A stretch of DNA of 31,755 nucleotides from positions 1-31,755 of the forward strand of contig CALMMC010000011.1 of the NCBI GenBank assembly GCA_937868205.1, read 5' to 3'. A program made the position numbers and the translations under genes. Source of the stretch: JAAZPG01 sp012797375. Lineage in GTDB: Bacteria > Acidobacteriota > Aminicenantia > Aminicenantales > UBA4085. The notes beneath the pieces are model-generated. The model saw only the letters and a list, made by a program, of their open reading frames with translations. It made no database searches and was not told where the DNA came from. Within the stretch, counting starts at the first letter, position 1, and each line of letters opens with the position of its first letter. Of the stretch, positions 6,601-14,282 are shown piece by piece.

Positions 6601-9358
6601 CGACGTGATCGATCTCGTGGCCGACGCGTCTTCCTACAAGCCGGGAGACACGGCCCGAATCCTGGTCAAGTCCCCCTACGAGCGGGCCAAGGCCCTGGTG
6701 ACCGTCGAGCGCGAATCGATCATGGCCTCCGAGATCGTGGAGATCGCCGGCTCGACCTCGGAAATCGCCGTCCCGGTCACGGCTGAGATGATTCCCAACG
6801 CCTACGTCTCCGTCCTCCTCATCCAGGGCCGGACATCCTCCGCCTCGGCCGGGGCGGTCGAGGACGCGGGCAAACCCTCTTTTAAAATCGGCTACACAGG
6901 CCTGTCCGTCGATCCGGCCGAAAAGCGGCTCGGGCTGGACATCCGGACGGACAAGGCCGTTTACAAACCCGGAGAAACCGTCACTCTTCGCCTCCAGGCC
7001 AAAAACGCCCAGGGCGAAGGAGCGAGGGCCGACCTGGCCGTGGCCGTCGTCGACGTCGGCGTCATCAACCTCATCGGCTACCAAACGCCCGATCCCTTCG
7101 CCGCCTTTTACGGCGAGCGCCCCTTGTCCGTGGAAACGGCCGAAACCCGGGTCCGGGTCGTCGGCCAGAGGCATTTCGGAGAAAAAGGAGAGAATCCCGG
7201 GGGCGGCGGGGCCGGATCGGGAGGCGGTCTTTCCCTCTCCGAGGTCCAGCTCCGGGGAGATTTCAAATCCACGGCGTATTGGAATCCATCGATCGCGACC
7301 GACTCCGAGGGCAAGGCCGAGGTGAAGTTCACCCTCCCCGACAACCTGACCACCTTCCGGGTGATGAGCGTCGCCCAGACCAGGGATTCGCGTTTCGGCC
7401 GGAGCTCGGCCGATTTCAAGGTGGCCAAATCCCTTCTCCTCCTTCCGGCCCTTCCCCGCTTCGCCCGGGTCGGCGATTCCTTCCAGGGGGGCGCGTTGGT
7501 CACGAACAACAGCGGGACGAAAGGAACCGTCCGGCTTTCCCTTAAGGCCGGCGGCCTGGCGGTCTCCGGCGGTCTTGAACAGGTCTTTGAGCTCGAGCCC
7601 GGCGCCTCGCGGGAAGCCCTCTTCGCCTTCAAGGCGGAGGCGGCCGGCCGGGCCGTCCTCGAATTCCGGGCGGCGATGAACGCCCATTCCGACGGGCTCG
7701 AGGCGGTCTTTCCCGTCGAACAGCCTCGTCCCCTGGTCTTCCTCGGCTTTTCCGGCCAGGCGGAAACCCGCCGGGAGGAGGTCGTCCGCATTCCGCCGGA
7801 CATCCACCCCGACCTCGGGGAAATCGACCTCCGGGCTTCAGCCTCGGCCCTCAACGGCCTGAAGGCGCGCCTGGATGAGCTCGTCGATTATCCCTACCTT
7901 TGCCTCGAACAGCGCCTGTCCCGGATTCTCCCCTTCCTCATCGCTGCTCCGGTCATCCGCGATTTCAAGCTCTCCCCTCTCCCCCCGGCCGAAACGGAGA
8001 AAATGATCCGCGGAACGCTTCGTGAAGTCTACGCCTGCCAGAAGGACAACGGCGGCTTCTCCCCGTGGACGGAATCGGCTTTCGATTCGCCGTATGTCTC
8101 GGCTTATGCCGTCTTCGCCCTGCTCAAGGCGTATGAGTCCGGCGTGCCTGTCGACCGGTCCCGCCTGGACGCCGGGCTCGATTATCTCCGGAATGTCCTC
8201 GGATCGAAGCACGATCCGCGGGCTTATCCTTATAACCGGGCTTCCTGGGCGGCGGTTCAGGCTTTCGCCCTCTATGACCTGGCTCTCGCCGGGCGGCTCG
8301 AGGCGTCCTACGCCGAAAAGCTTTTCCAGGAGCGCGGCCGCCTGCCTCTCTTCGGACGGGCTCTCCTCTTGAAGGCCTTTCACCGGATCGCCCCGGGATC
8401 GGAGGGGGAAAAAACTCTGACCCGCGAATTCCTCAACCTGGCCAAGATCACGGCGGCCGAAGCCCGCTTCGAGGAGGACGATCCGTCCGGATTGTCCTGG
8501 ATTTATTCCTCCAACGCCCGGACGACGGCGATCGTCCTCCAAGCCCTCCTCGAAACCGGCGGCTCCGGCCCCGTCCTTTCGGGGGCGGCCCGCTGGCTTG
8601 TCCAGAAACGAAGCGCCCCCGGGTGGCCTTCGACCCAGGAGAATTTCTTCGTCTTCTACGCCTTGAACGAGTATTACCGCCGGGTGGAAGGAGGCTCGCC
8701 GGATTTCCAGGCCCGCCTCTCCCTGGCGGCCAAAACCCTGTTGGAGGAAAGCTTCCGGCGTCCGGAGACCGACTTCCGGGCGACCGTGCCCTTGACGGCT
8801 TTCCCCCATGACCGGGATCTTCCCTTCCTGGCGGAAAAGACCGGGACGGGGCTCCTCTATTACAGTCTCCGAATGTCCTACGCTCCTCAAAAACCTCTGC
8901 CCCCGCGGGACGAAGGCTTTGCCGTTTACAAGAAAATTGAAACGCTGGACAGCCGGCCGACGGCCGACATCCGGGCCGGGACGCTGGCCGTGGTGACGCT
9001 CGAAGTCGCGGTTCCCAAGGAGAGCCTGTTCGTCGTCGTCGACGATCCGCTCCCCGCCGGATTCGAGGCCGTCAACGCTCATTTCCGAACGGAAAGCGAG
9101 GAGGGCTTCCGCAAGCTGGCCGCTCTCGAGGGGGAGGCCGGCCGGCCCTGGTGGGAAGGGTTCCAGCACGTCGAGATGCACGACAACCGGGTGCTCTTGT
9201 TCGCCGATTCCCTCCGGAACGGCATCCACCGCTACCGGTATCTCGTCCGGGCCTTGACCTTCGGCGATTTCGGCGCTCCGGGGACGCGCGTCCAGCAGAT
9301 GTACGCTCCCGAGATCTTCGGCTTGAGCGCGGAGCAGGCCGTCAAAATCGTCAAGTGA
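3686..9358 (+). CDS. Bacterial alpha-2-macroglobulin, thioester lipoprotein
   Basis: This 1890-residue protein belongs to the YfhM/ECAM family of periplasmic protease traps, which bind attacking proteases through a reactive thioester and a conformational change. The N-terminus is a lipoprotein signal (charged MPRKR, hydrophobic core, lipobox PAAGC with Cys24). Beta-rich macroglobulin domains follow. A Gly-rich linker lies near 1171-1180. The conserved A2M segment starts at W1199 (WNPSIATDSEGKAEV, then FTLPDNLTTFRV). The thioester CLEQ is at 1406-1409 in YPYLCLEQ, and the alpha/alpha thioester domain and C-terminal beta domains complete the fold. The ATG at 3686 is preferred over the upstream TTG at 3680 because GGAGG lies seven bases before it. 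It overlaps pbpC by four bases, the classic pairing. Confidence 0.95.
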   Translation: MPRKRAAIPLILAALVFLIPAAGCRRKAPSRLGEAVKGEIFGTLGVVHAGPRGATAGVRESDEIVVVFDHPMAPLAERPFEDATAVFKIEPGVKGAFRWMGTRTLAFAPESRLPYATEFKITIPSGTRSLDGFALDKDYFWTFETPRPRLVRHLPAGDEEQLRLETEAVLVFNQPVEAAKVRPWVIFTGADASGRTEQPAFDLLRPDEKVLKEAELPFPPERVVLLHPRAKLQPGFSYAVEIRAGLTGREGRLPLEENAVFRFSTFETFRFDGLEEEMNRDPRRALSFRFSNRVRYKEFAEKIRIEPKVDVPEYYREWDHGHTTLWVSLPLQPETAYTLTLPADLRDDFGNPLGREETCEFTTGPLSPFVGLATGSGVIESYGALTFPLFAVNSPEIRVRAARVQPDQAIPLLTSEKAFSGRSSFQPHAGFYSYDRILRPNLPRNERGFVPVVLSEIESDGRGFVFLEVETGSEDEWSRYAKTFLQLTGLGISGKFSPENNVVWVSFLKTGQPAPGAEIEIRDDQNRVLWKGTAGPDGRAETPGWKTLGLRPRDEWTKPRQWVYARLGDDVALAASDESEGVEPYRFDLMYDWNPEPVRFQGTLFSERGIYRAGETVHLKGIFRERSKGAWVIPAVREAQLEIQDPFSKSVSKAKVDLDAYGSFAFDFDTREDAPLGAYSVTAVIPKSSSNAVEARAYDSFRLDAFRPAEFEVHLKSLRDAYVIGDAYEAEIRASYLFGGVLAGQPASWALRLNPAGFTPPGRPGFTFGREAEEWSEDMPSETSRLVGSGEGSLDKDGRLAVKVPLAAGKETGTLSADLEVTVQSPSRRSISSRIQALVHPGDFYLGLKPSTSFLKKGDPLSVQVIAALPDGTLQGGRAVKVKLLRRIWKSARKAGLGGRLEWISEKSDTVVAVRDVKTADSEPAAAAFAPDQSGFYLVVAEGRDGSGRAVSSSTYLYVTGDDYVPWERADDDVIDLVADASSYKPGDTARILVKSPYERAKALVTVERESIMASEIVEIAGSTSEIAVPVTAEMIPNAYVSVLLIQGRTSSASAGAVEDAGKPSFKIGYTGLSVDPAEKRLGLDIRTDKAVYKPGETVTLRLQAKNAQGEGARADLAVAVVDVGVINLIGYQTPDPFAAFYGERPLSVETAETRVRVVGQRHFGEKGENPGGGGAGSGGGLSLSEVQLRGDFKSTAYWNPSIATDSEGKAEVKFTLPDNLTTFRVMSVAQTRDSRFGRSSADFKVAKSLLLLPALPRFARVGDSFQGGALVTNNSGTKGTVRLSLKAGGLAVSGGLEQVFELEPGASREALFAFKAEAAGRAVLEFRAAMNAHSDGLEAVFPVEQPRPLVFLGFSGQAETRREEVVRIPPDIHPDLGEIDLRASASALNGLKARLDELVDYPYLCLEQRLSRILPFLIAAPVIRDFKLSPLPPAETEKMIRGTLREVYACQKDNGGFSPWTESAFDSPYVSAYAVFALLKAYESGVPVDRSRLDAGLDYLRNVLGSKHDPRAYPYNRASWAAVQAFALYDLALAGRLEASYAEKLFQERGRLPLFGRALLLKAFHRIAPGSEGEKTLTREFLNLAKITAAEARFEEDDPSGLSWIYSSNARTTAIVLQALLETGGSGPVLSGAARWLVQKRSAPGWPSTQENFFVFYALNEYYRRVEGGSPDFQARLSLAAKTLLEESFRRPETDFRATVPLTAFPHDRDLPFLAEKTGTGLLYYSLRMSYAPQKPLPPRDEGFAVYKKIETLDSRPTADIRAGTLAVVTLEVAVPKESLFVVVDDPLPAGFEAVNAHFRTESEEGFRKLAALEGEAGRPWWEGFQHVEMHDNRVLLFADSLRNGIHRYRYLVRALTFGDFGAPGTRVQQMYAPEIFGLSAEQAVKIVK

Positions 9359-11604
9359 TCCGGCGCGGGGGGCGGATTGCGGCCTTGGCGGTCCTGGCCG
9401 CCGTTTTGTCGCTGTATGTCCCGATCCCGAAGAGCCGGTTATCCCCCCTGCCCGTCCTTTCGCTGAACGTCCTCGACAGGGCCGGCCGGCCGCTTCGGGA
9501 AATACTCTCGGACGAGGGCGGGCGCTGCCGGTGGATCGGCCTTTCGGATATTTCCCCGTGCGCCGCCGGCGCGGCCATCGCCGCCGAGGACCGCCGGTTT
9601 TTCTTTCATCGCGGCGTCGATCTCCCGGCCATCGCCCGGGCGGCTTTCCAAGCCCTGCGCCGCGGCCGGGTGGTGTCGGGCGCCTCAACCATCACCCAGC
9701 AGGTGATCCGCAACATCTACCGCTTCCGGCGGACGATCCCGGCGAAGATCGCCGAGGCCTGGCTGGCCGTCCGCCTGGAGCACACCTTGTCCAAAGGTGA
9801 AATCCTCGCCCAATATCTCAACCGCATCGCCTACGGCCGGCAGGCGTACGGAATCGAGGCCGCCTCCCGGTTTTACTTCGACAAGCCGGCCTTGGACTTG
9901 AGCCCGTCTGAGGCGGCTTACCTCGCCGCCCTCCCCCGCTCGCCCGGACTGTTCGTCCCCGAGAGGGACGCGTCCCTTCTTCGAGCCCGGAGAGACGCCA
10001 TCCTCCGGAAGATGGCCCGGAACGGATTTCTCCCGGCCGGCGCCCTTTCCCGGGCTCTGGCCGAGCCCCTCCGCATAACGGCCGTCTCCCGGCCGTTTCG
10101 GGCGCCTCATTTCGTGGAATACGCCGTTTCGCGCCTTTCCCCGGCCGAGCGGAGCTCGTTTTCGGAAATCCGGACGACCCTGGACCTTCCCCTCCAGATT
10201 AAAATCGAAGCTCTTCTCGCCGGCCATGTCCGGACGCTTGAAAAAAGAGGTCTGACCAACGGGGCCGTGGTCGTTCTGGAGAACGATACCCGGTCCGTTC
10301 GGGCGATGGCCGGCTCCATCGATTATTTCGACGAGCGTCGCGACGGCCAGGTCAACGGGGCGATCGCCCTGCGCCAGCCGGGATCCGCCCTCAAGCCCCT
10401 GACGTATGCCCTGGCCCTGGAAAAAGGAATGACCGCGGCGACGTTGATCGATGACGCGCCGACCGAGTTCGGCTCGCTGAACGGATCGTTCGCTCCGGAG
10501 AATTACGACGCGCGCTTCCATGGTCCGGTCCGTCTTCGCAGCGCCCTGGCCAGCTCCTACAACGTTCCGGCCGTCGCCGTCCTGAGCCTTCTCGGGCCCG
10601 ACCTGCTGTTCCGGAAGCTCCAGGAAATGGGATTCCGGAGCCTGCAGAAGGATCCGTCCCACTACGGCGTCGGCTTGACCCTGGGGAACGGCGAGGTCAC
10701 GCTTCTGGAACTGGCCCGGGCGTATGCCGCTCTGGCCCGCGGCGGTCTCTATGCCCCCGACCGGACGATCGAGGCGGCTGTGCGGAAAGACGGCCGATCC
10801 GGGGCGGACCAGGCGGCCCCGGTCGAAATCCGGGTCTTTTCGTCCGCCGCCTCCTTCATCGTCACCGATATTCTCTCCGACCGCGACGCCCGTGTCCCGA
10901 CGTTCGGATACGGCGGCCCCTTGAGCCTTCCCTTCCCGGCCGCGGTCAAGACCGGAACATCCAAGGACTTCCGGGACAACTGGACCGTCGGATACACTCC
11001 CCGATACACGGTGGCCGTCTGGATGGGGAATTTCGACGGATCGCCGATGCGGAACGTGTCCGGCGTCACCGGGGCCGGCCCCCTCTTCCGCGATGTCGTG
11101 CTGCTCCTTGAAGGTTCCGAACCGGATGTTCCATTCGCCGAGCCGCCGGGGCTGATCCGGGCCGACATCTGCCCGGTTTCGGGCGAACTTCCCTCGCCGG
11201 ACTGCCCGGCGGCCGTCACCGAGATGTTCATTCCCGGCACGGTGCCTCGGACGAAATGCCGGTTCGGACATCAGGAGGCGTCGGGAGGGCCGGGCGCCCT
11301 GCGGGTCGCCGGGCGTTCCTCCGAACCTCTCCAGGTTGTATTTCCCGCCGACGGGGATGTCTTCAAAATGGACGCCGTCCTGCGGCCCGAGTTCCAAGCC
11401 TTGACGCTGCGGGCCCGGGTGGAGGCCGCTCCGCTTCCCGACACCGTCACCTGGATCATCGACGGCGTTCCGGAAGCCGTCGTCCGCCGTCCGTTCAGTC
11501 GGTCCTGGAAACTCAGGCCGGGATCGGTTATCATCAAGGTCCGGGCGGTTCTGAACGGCCGAACCGTCGAGAGCCGCCCGGTGAAAATCCAGGTGTTATC
11601 CTGA
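9355..11604 (+). CDS. pbpC: Penicillin-binding protein 1C
   Basis: This 749-residue bifunctional peptidoglycan synthase has a short cytoplasmic/membrane N-terminus. The GT51 transglycosylase has catalytic Glu78 in EDRRFFFHRG, then GASTITQQV and the RLEHTLSKGEILAQYLN motif. The transpeptidase has S344-x-x-K347 (GSALKP), SYN at 401-403 and KTGT at 532-535. The PBP1C-specific C-terminal domain is Cys-containing (ICPVSGELPSPDC). The chosen start is the GTG at 9355, which shares GTGA with the stop codon of the alpha-2-macroglobulin gene; the reading frame extends further upstream only by overlapping that gene. Linked yfhM-pbpC pairs are known; PBP1C is thought to repair wall damage while the macroglobulin blocks proteases. 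Confidence 0.94.
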   Translation: MIRRGGRIAALAVLAAVLSLYVPIPKSRLSPLPVLSLNVLDRAGRPLREILSDEGGRCRWIGLSDISPCAAGAAIAAEDRRFFFHRGVDLPAIARAAFQALRRGRVVSGASTITQQVIRNIYRFRRTIPAKIAEAWLAVRLEHTLSKGEILAQYLNRIAYGRQAYGIEAASRFYFDKPALDLSPSEAAYLAALPRSPGLFVPERDASLLRARRDAILRKMARNGFLPAGALSRALAEPLRITAVSRPFRAPHFVEYAVSRLSPAERSSFSEIRTTLDLPLQIKIEALLAGHVRTLEKRGLTNGAVVVLENDTRSVRAMAGSIDYFDERRDGQVNGAIALRQPGSALKPLTYALALEKGMTAATLIDDAPTEFGSLNGSFAPENYDARFHGPVRLRSALASSYNVPAVAVLSLLGPDLLFRKLQEMGFRSLQKDPSHYGVGLTLGNGEVTLLELARAYAALARGGLYAPDRTIEAAVRKDGRSGADQAAPVEIRVFSSAASFIVTDILSDRDARVPTFGYGGPLSLPFPAAVKTGTSKDFRDNWTVGYTPRYTVAVWMGNFDGSPMRNVSGVTGAGPLFRDVVLLLEGSEPDVPFAEPPGLIRADICPVSGELPSPDCPAAVTEMFIPGTVPRTKCRFGHQEASGGPGALRVAGRSSEPLQVVFPADGDVFKMDAVLRPEFQALTLRARVEAAPLPDTVTWIIDGVPEAVVRRPFSRSWKLRPGSVIIKVRAVLNGRTVESRPVKIQVLS

Positions 11605-11698
11605 GGTTTCGATCGTGAAGCGACGCGAAGCGCTGGCCGTTCTCGGAACGTTTCCGCTCCTCGCCCGGTTCCCATTATCGTCCCCAAGGAGTGTCCCC

Positions 11699-12079
11699 AT
11701 GAAGAAAGAAGTAAAAACCGCATCGGCCCCCCAGGCCATCGGACCCTATTCCCAGGGCGTCATCGCCCCGCCGTTCGTCTTTTGCTCCGGACAAATCCCT
11801 CTCGATCCGGCCACCGGCAAGATGATCGAGGGCGGGATCGAGGAACAAACCCGCCGGGCGCTGAAGAATGTCGCCGCCGTTCTCGAGGCGGCCGGCAGCT
11901 CGCTGGCCAAGACCGTCAAGACCACCGTGTTCCTCCAGGACATGAATGATTTCGCGGCCATGAACGCCGTTTACGCCGGCTTTTTCCCCGCTCCGCCCCC
12001 GGCCCGGGCAGCCGTTCAAGCGGCCCGCCTGCCGCGGGACGCCAAGGTGGAAATCGAAGCGATCGCCCTCTTGGATTGA
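11699..12079 (+). CDS. ridA: RidA-family 2-iminobutanoate/2-iminopropanoate deaminase
   Basis: This 126-residue enzyme hydrolyses reactive enamine/imine intermediates produced by amino-acid dehydratases. Family hallmarks are IGPYSQGV near the start, FCSGQIPLDP, the conserved Arg in PPPARAAV and VEIEAIA at the end; the arginine needed for deaminase activity is present. The ATG at 11699 has AAGGAG seven bases upstream and gives the usual RidA length. An upstream in-frame GTG at 11615, also with a plausible GAGG site, would add 28 residues resembling a twin-arginine-type signal (KRREALAVLGTFPLLARF), so an exported form is possible. It lies just after pbpC; a functional link to that gene is not obvious. 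Confidence 0.9.
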   Translation: MKKEVKTASAPQAIGPYSQGVIAPPFVFCSGQIPLDPATGKMIEGGIEEQTRRALKNVAAVLEAAGSSLAKTVKTTVFLQDMNDFAAMNAVYAGFFPAPPPARAAVQAARLPRDAKVEIEAIALLD

Positions 12080-12089
12080 GCCCGGCCGC

Positions 12090-13010
12090 TTACTCTTCTT
12101 TTTTCAAAGTTTCGAGAAAAGTCCGCAGGTCGGACGGCAGGGGCGCCTCGAATTCAAGCCAGGCCCCGGTCTCCGGATGCCGGAAGCCCAGTATCCGGGC
12201 GTGAAGAAAGAGCCGCGGGATATCCCGCCGGGATCGGCCCGTTCCGTAAACCCGGTCGCCGGCGACCGGATGGCCTCCGGCCGCCATATGGACGCGGATC
12301 TGATGCGTCCGCCCGGTATGGGGACGGACCTCGACAAGATCGAAATCCTTGTATCGGGCCAGAACGGTATAGTCCGTGATCGCGATCCGGGGCTTGCGGC
12401 TTTCGATGGAGAACTTCTGCCCGTGGCGCGGATGGCGGCCGATCGGCTGGTCGAGCGTTCCTTCCCTTTGAGCGAAATGGCCCCAGAGGAGAGCCAGGTA
12501 GATTTTTTTCACTTCCCGCTTTTTGAACTGTCGCTTGAGATCGTTATACGCCTTGAGGCTCCGGGCGGCCACGATCGCCCCCGACGTGTCGCGGTCGAGG
12601 CGATGGACGATCCCCAAGCGGTCCTCGGGACCGATGCCGCGGACTTCCGGAAAATGGTACAGGAGGGCGTTGACCAGGGTTCCGAAGCGGCGGCCCGCGC
12701 CTGGATGGACGAGCAAGCCGCTGGGCTTGTTGATGACCGCCACGTCCGCGTCGGCGTAGAGAATATCCAGGGGGATGAACTGGGGTTCCATCGGCGGCGG
12801 CGGCGGAAGCTCGACGTCGGCCTCGACCACGTCCCCTTCCCGGAGGGCGTAGCTGGGCTTTTTGAACGTCCCGTTGACCCGGACCTGCTGCTTGTCGATG
12901 AACCGCTGGAATTGGGCCCGGGTGAAATCCCGGATCTGGCGGCAAAGAAAGACATCCAGCCGGACGCCTTGCCCGAAGCCCGGAGCGATGCGGAAGATCC
13001 TTTTAGCCAC
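12090..13010 (-). CDS. rluD: RluD-family 23S rRNA pseudouridine synthase
   Basis: This 306-residue RluA-family enzyme isomerises uridines in 23S rRNA. An N-terminal S4 RNA-binding domain (about 16-65, RLDVFLCRQ to REGDVVEADV) is followed by the catalytic domain with HRLDRDTSG at 136-144; Asp139 is the expected nucleophile. The C-terminal part has the RPHTGRTHQIRVH motif. The start is the GTG at 13010, sharing GTGGCTAA with the end of lgt, so translation is probably coupled. RluD is the best match among RluA/RluC/RluD by domain layout and length, but exact rRNA targets cannot be read from sequence. It ends 10 bases from the convergent ridA gene. Confidence 0.88.
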   Translation of the reverse strand: MAKRIFRIAPGFGQGVRLDVFLCRQIRDFTRAQFQRFIDKQQVRVNGTFKKPSYALREGDVVEADVELPPPPPMEPQFIPLDILYADADVAVINKPSGLLVHPGAGRRFGTLVNALLYHFPEVRGIGPEDRLGIVHRLDRDTSGAIVAARSLKAYNDLKRQFKKREVKKIYLALLWGHFAQREGTLDQPIGRHPRHGQKFSIESRKPRIAITDYTVLARYKDFDLVEVRPHTGRTHQIRVHMAAGGHPVAGDRVYGTGRSRRDIPRLFLHARILGFRHPETGAWLEFEAPLPSDLRTFLETLKKEE

Positions 13011-13803
13011 GCGAGGAGCGTTTGGCGAACACGCGAAGGAGGATCAGCCCGGCGGCCAGGGCGACCAGGCAGAATCCCTGGGAAACGGACAGGCTCAAAT
13101 AAGCCGAGGGGCCTTCAAAGAGGTAGCCGCTGGCGGAGTGATCGCCCCGGAACATCTCGGTGAAAAACCGGATGACGGCGTAGTTGATCACGTAGAATGA
13201 AAAGACCCGGCCGTCGGTCTTGTTCCGCCGGAGCAGCAGATAGAGAACGAGGGCGTTGCCGAAATTCAGGACCGCCTCGTAGAGTTGAACGGGGTGAAGG
13301 TCCTGGTGGATCGGCACTCCGGTCAAGGAATGGGCATAGGCGTCCTGGAAATTCGCCGCCCAGGGCAGGCGGCAGGCCCGGCCGTAGCAGCAACCGGCGA
13401 GAAAACAGCCGATGCGGCCGAAACCGTTGCCCAGGGCCAGGGCGGGGGCGACGACGTCGGCGATTTTCCAGGTCGGCAGCTTGTATTTCCGGAAATACCA
13501 CAGGGCGAAGAGAACGCCGAAAGCCAGTCCCCCCTGAAAGACGCCGCCCGAACGGGCGATCCAGAGAAGCTCCTTCGGATGGGAGGCATAATAAGAAAAA
13601 TCACCGAGAAAGAGGATGAGCTTCGCTCCGACCAGGGAAACGATCATGATATAGAAGGCGGCGTCGATCAGCCGGTTGGCGTCGAGACCGCGGCGGCGGG
13701 CTTGCCGGTAAAGCAGTCCTAAGCCCGCGGCGACTCCCAGGGCCATGAAGAAACCGTAGGAATGAATCGTCAGCGGACCGATTTTAAACAGGATCGGATG
13801 CAT
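13003..13803 (-). CDS. lgt: Prolipoprotein diacylglyceryl transferase
   Basis: This 266-residue inner-membrane enzyme transfers diacylglycerol from phosphatidylglycerol to the lipobox cysteine of prolipoproteins, the first step of lipoprotein maturation. Multiple membrane segments are evident. The Lgt signature GNGFGRIGCF lies at 125-134, followed by LAGCCYGR and HPVQLYE at 170-176. The ATG at 13803 overlaps the 3' end of lspA by 20 bases. Sitting directly after lspA, it forms a complete two-step processing module. The window itself encodes at least two likely substrates, the alpha-2-macroglobulin and the NamZ-like protein. Confidence 0.94.
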   Translation of the reverse strand: MHPILFKIGPLTIHSYGFFMALGVAAGLGLLYRQARRRGLDANRLIDAAFYIMIVSLVGAKLILFLGDFSYYASHPKELLWIARSGGVFQGGLAFGVLFALWYFRKYKLPTWKIADVVAPALALGNGFGRIGCFLAGCCYGRACRLPWAANFQDAYAHSLTGVPIHQDLHPVQLYEAVLNFGNALVLYLLLRRNKTDGRVFSFYVINYAVIRFFTEMFRGDHSASGYLFEGPSAYLSLSVSQGFCLVALAAGLILLRVFAKRSSRG

Positions 13804-14275
13804 GCGGCCTCCCGAAAATGACGCCGGCGATCAAGAGGACGGCCCCGATCGTAATGCAGGCGTCGGCGACGTTATAGGTCGGCCAGTGAAACCGGCCGGC
13901 GTGCATGTCGACGAAATCGATGACATATCCCCGAGCGAGCCGGTCGACGATGTTCCCCAGGGCTCCGCCGGCGATCAGGGCCAGGGCCAGGCGGACGAGC
14001 CGCTCCCTTTGGGCTGTTTTGGAAAAATAATAGATGACCAGGCCGAGGGCGGCCGCGTTGAGGACGAGGAGGATGACCGTCATCCAGGGCTGCTTCATCT
14101 GACCGAAAAGACCGAGAATGGCCCCGCTGTTGCGGATATGGGTCAGGTCAAGAAATCCGGGAATGACGGGAAGGGAGCCGTAATAAGGAACCGTCCTCAC
14201 GATGACGGCCTTGGTCAACTGATCCAAAAGAATGATCGCCGCGGCCAGGACGGCGTGAAGTCCGTATCGGCGCAT
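13784..14275 (-). CDS. lspA: Lipoprotein signal peptidase (signal peptidase II)
   Basis: This 163-residue membrane aspartyl peptidase cleaves signal peptides from diacylated prolipoproteins. It has four predicted membrane segments. The conserved LDQLTK is near the N-terminus, and the catalytic aspartates are D111 (GNIVDRLARG) and D138 (YNVADACI). The ATG at 14275 is chosen because GAGG lies five bases upstream; the adjacent GTG at 14278 is too close to that site. The ileS stop codon lies seven bases upstream of the ATG, so the gene is read from the ileS transcript. The ileS-lspA order is a widespread arrangement. Confidence 0.95.
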   Translation of the reverse strand: MRRYGLHAVLAAAIILLDQLTKAVIVRTVPYYGSLPVIPGFLDLTHIRNSGAILGLFGQMKQPWMTVILLVLNAAALGLVIYYFSKTAQRERLVRLALALIAGGALGNIVDRLARGYVIDFVDMHAGRFHWPTYNVADACITIGAVLLIAGVIFGRPHASDPV

Positions 14276-14282
14276 CACGTCC

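Noticed and set aside
12080..12120. Intrinsic terminator between convergent ridA and rluD (T-rich stretch near 12099-12106).
   Set aside because: No stable stem precedes the T-run on the plus strand, and the sequence is the coding 3' end of rluD.
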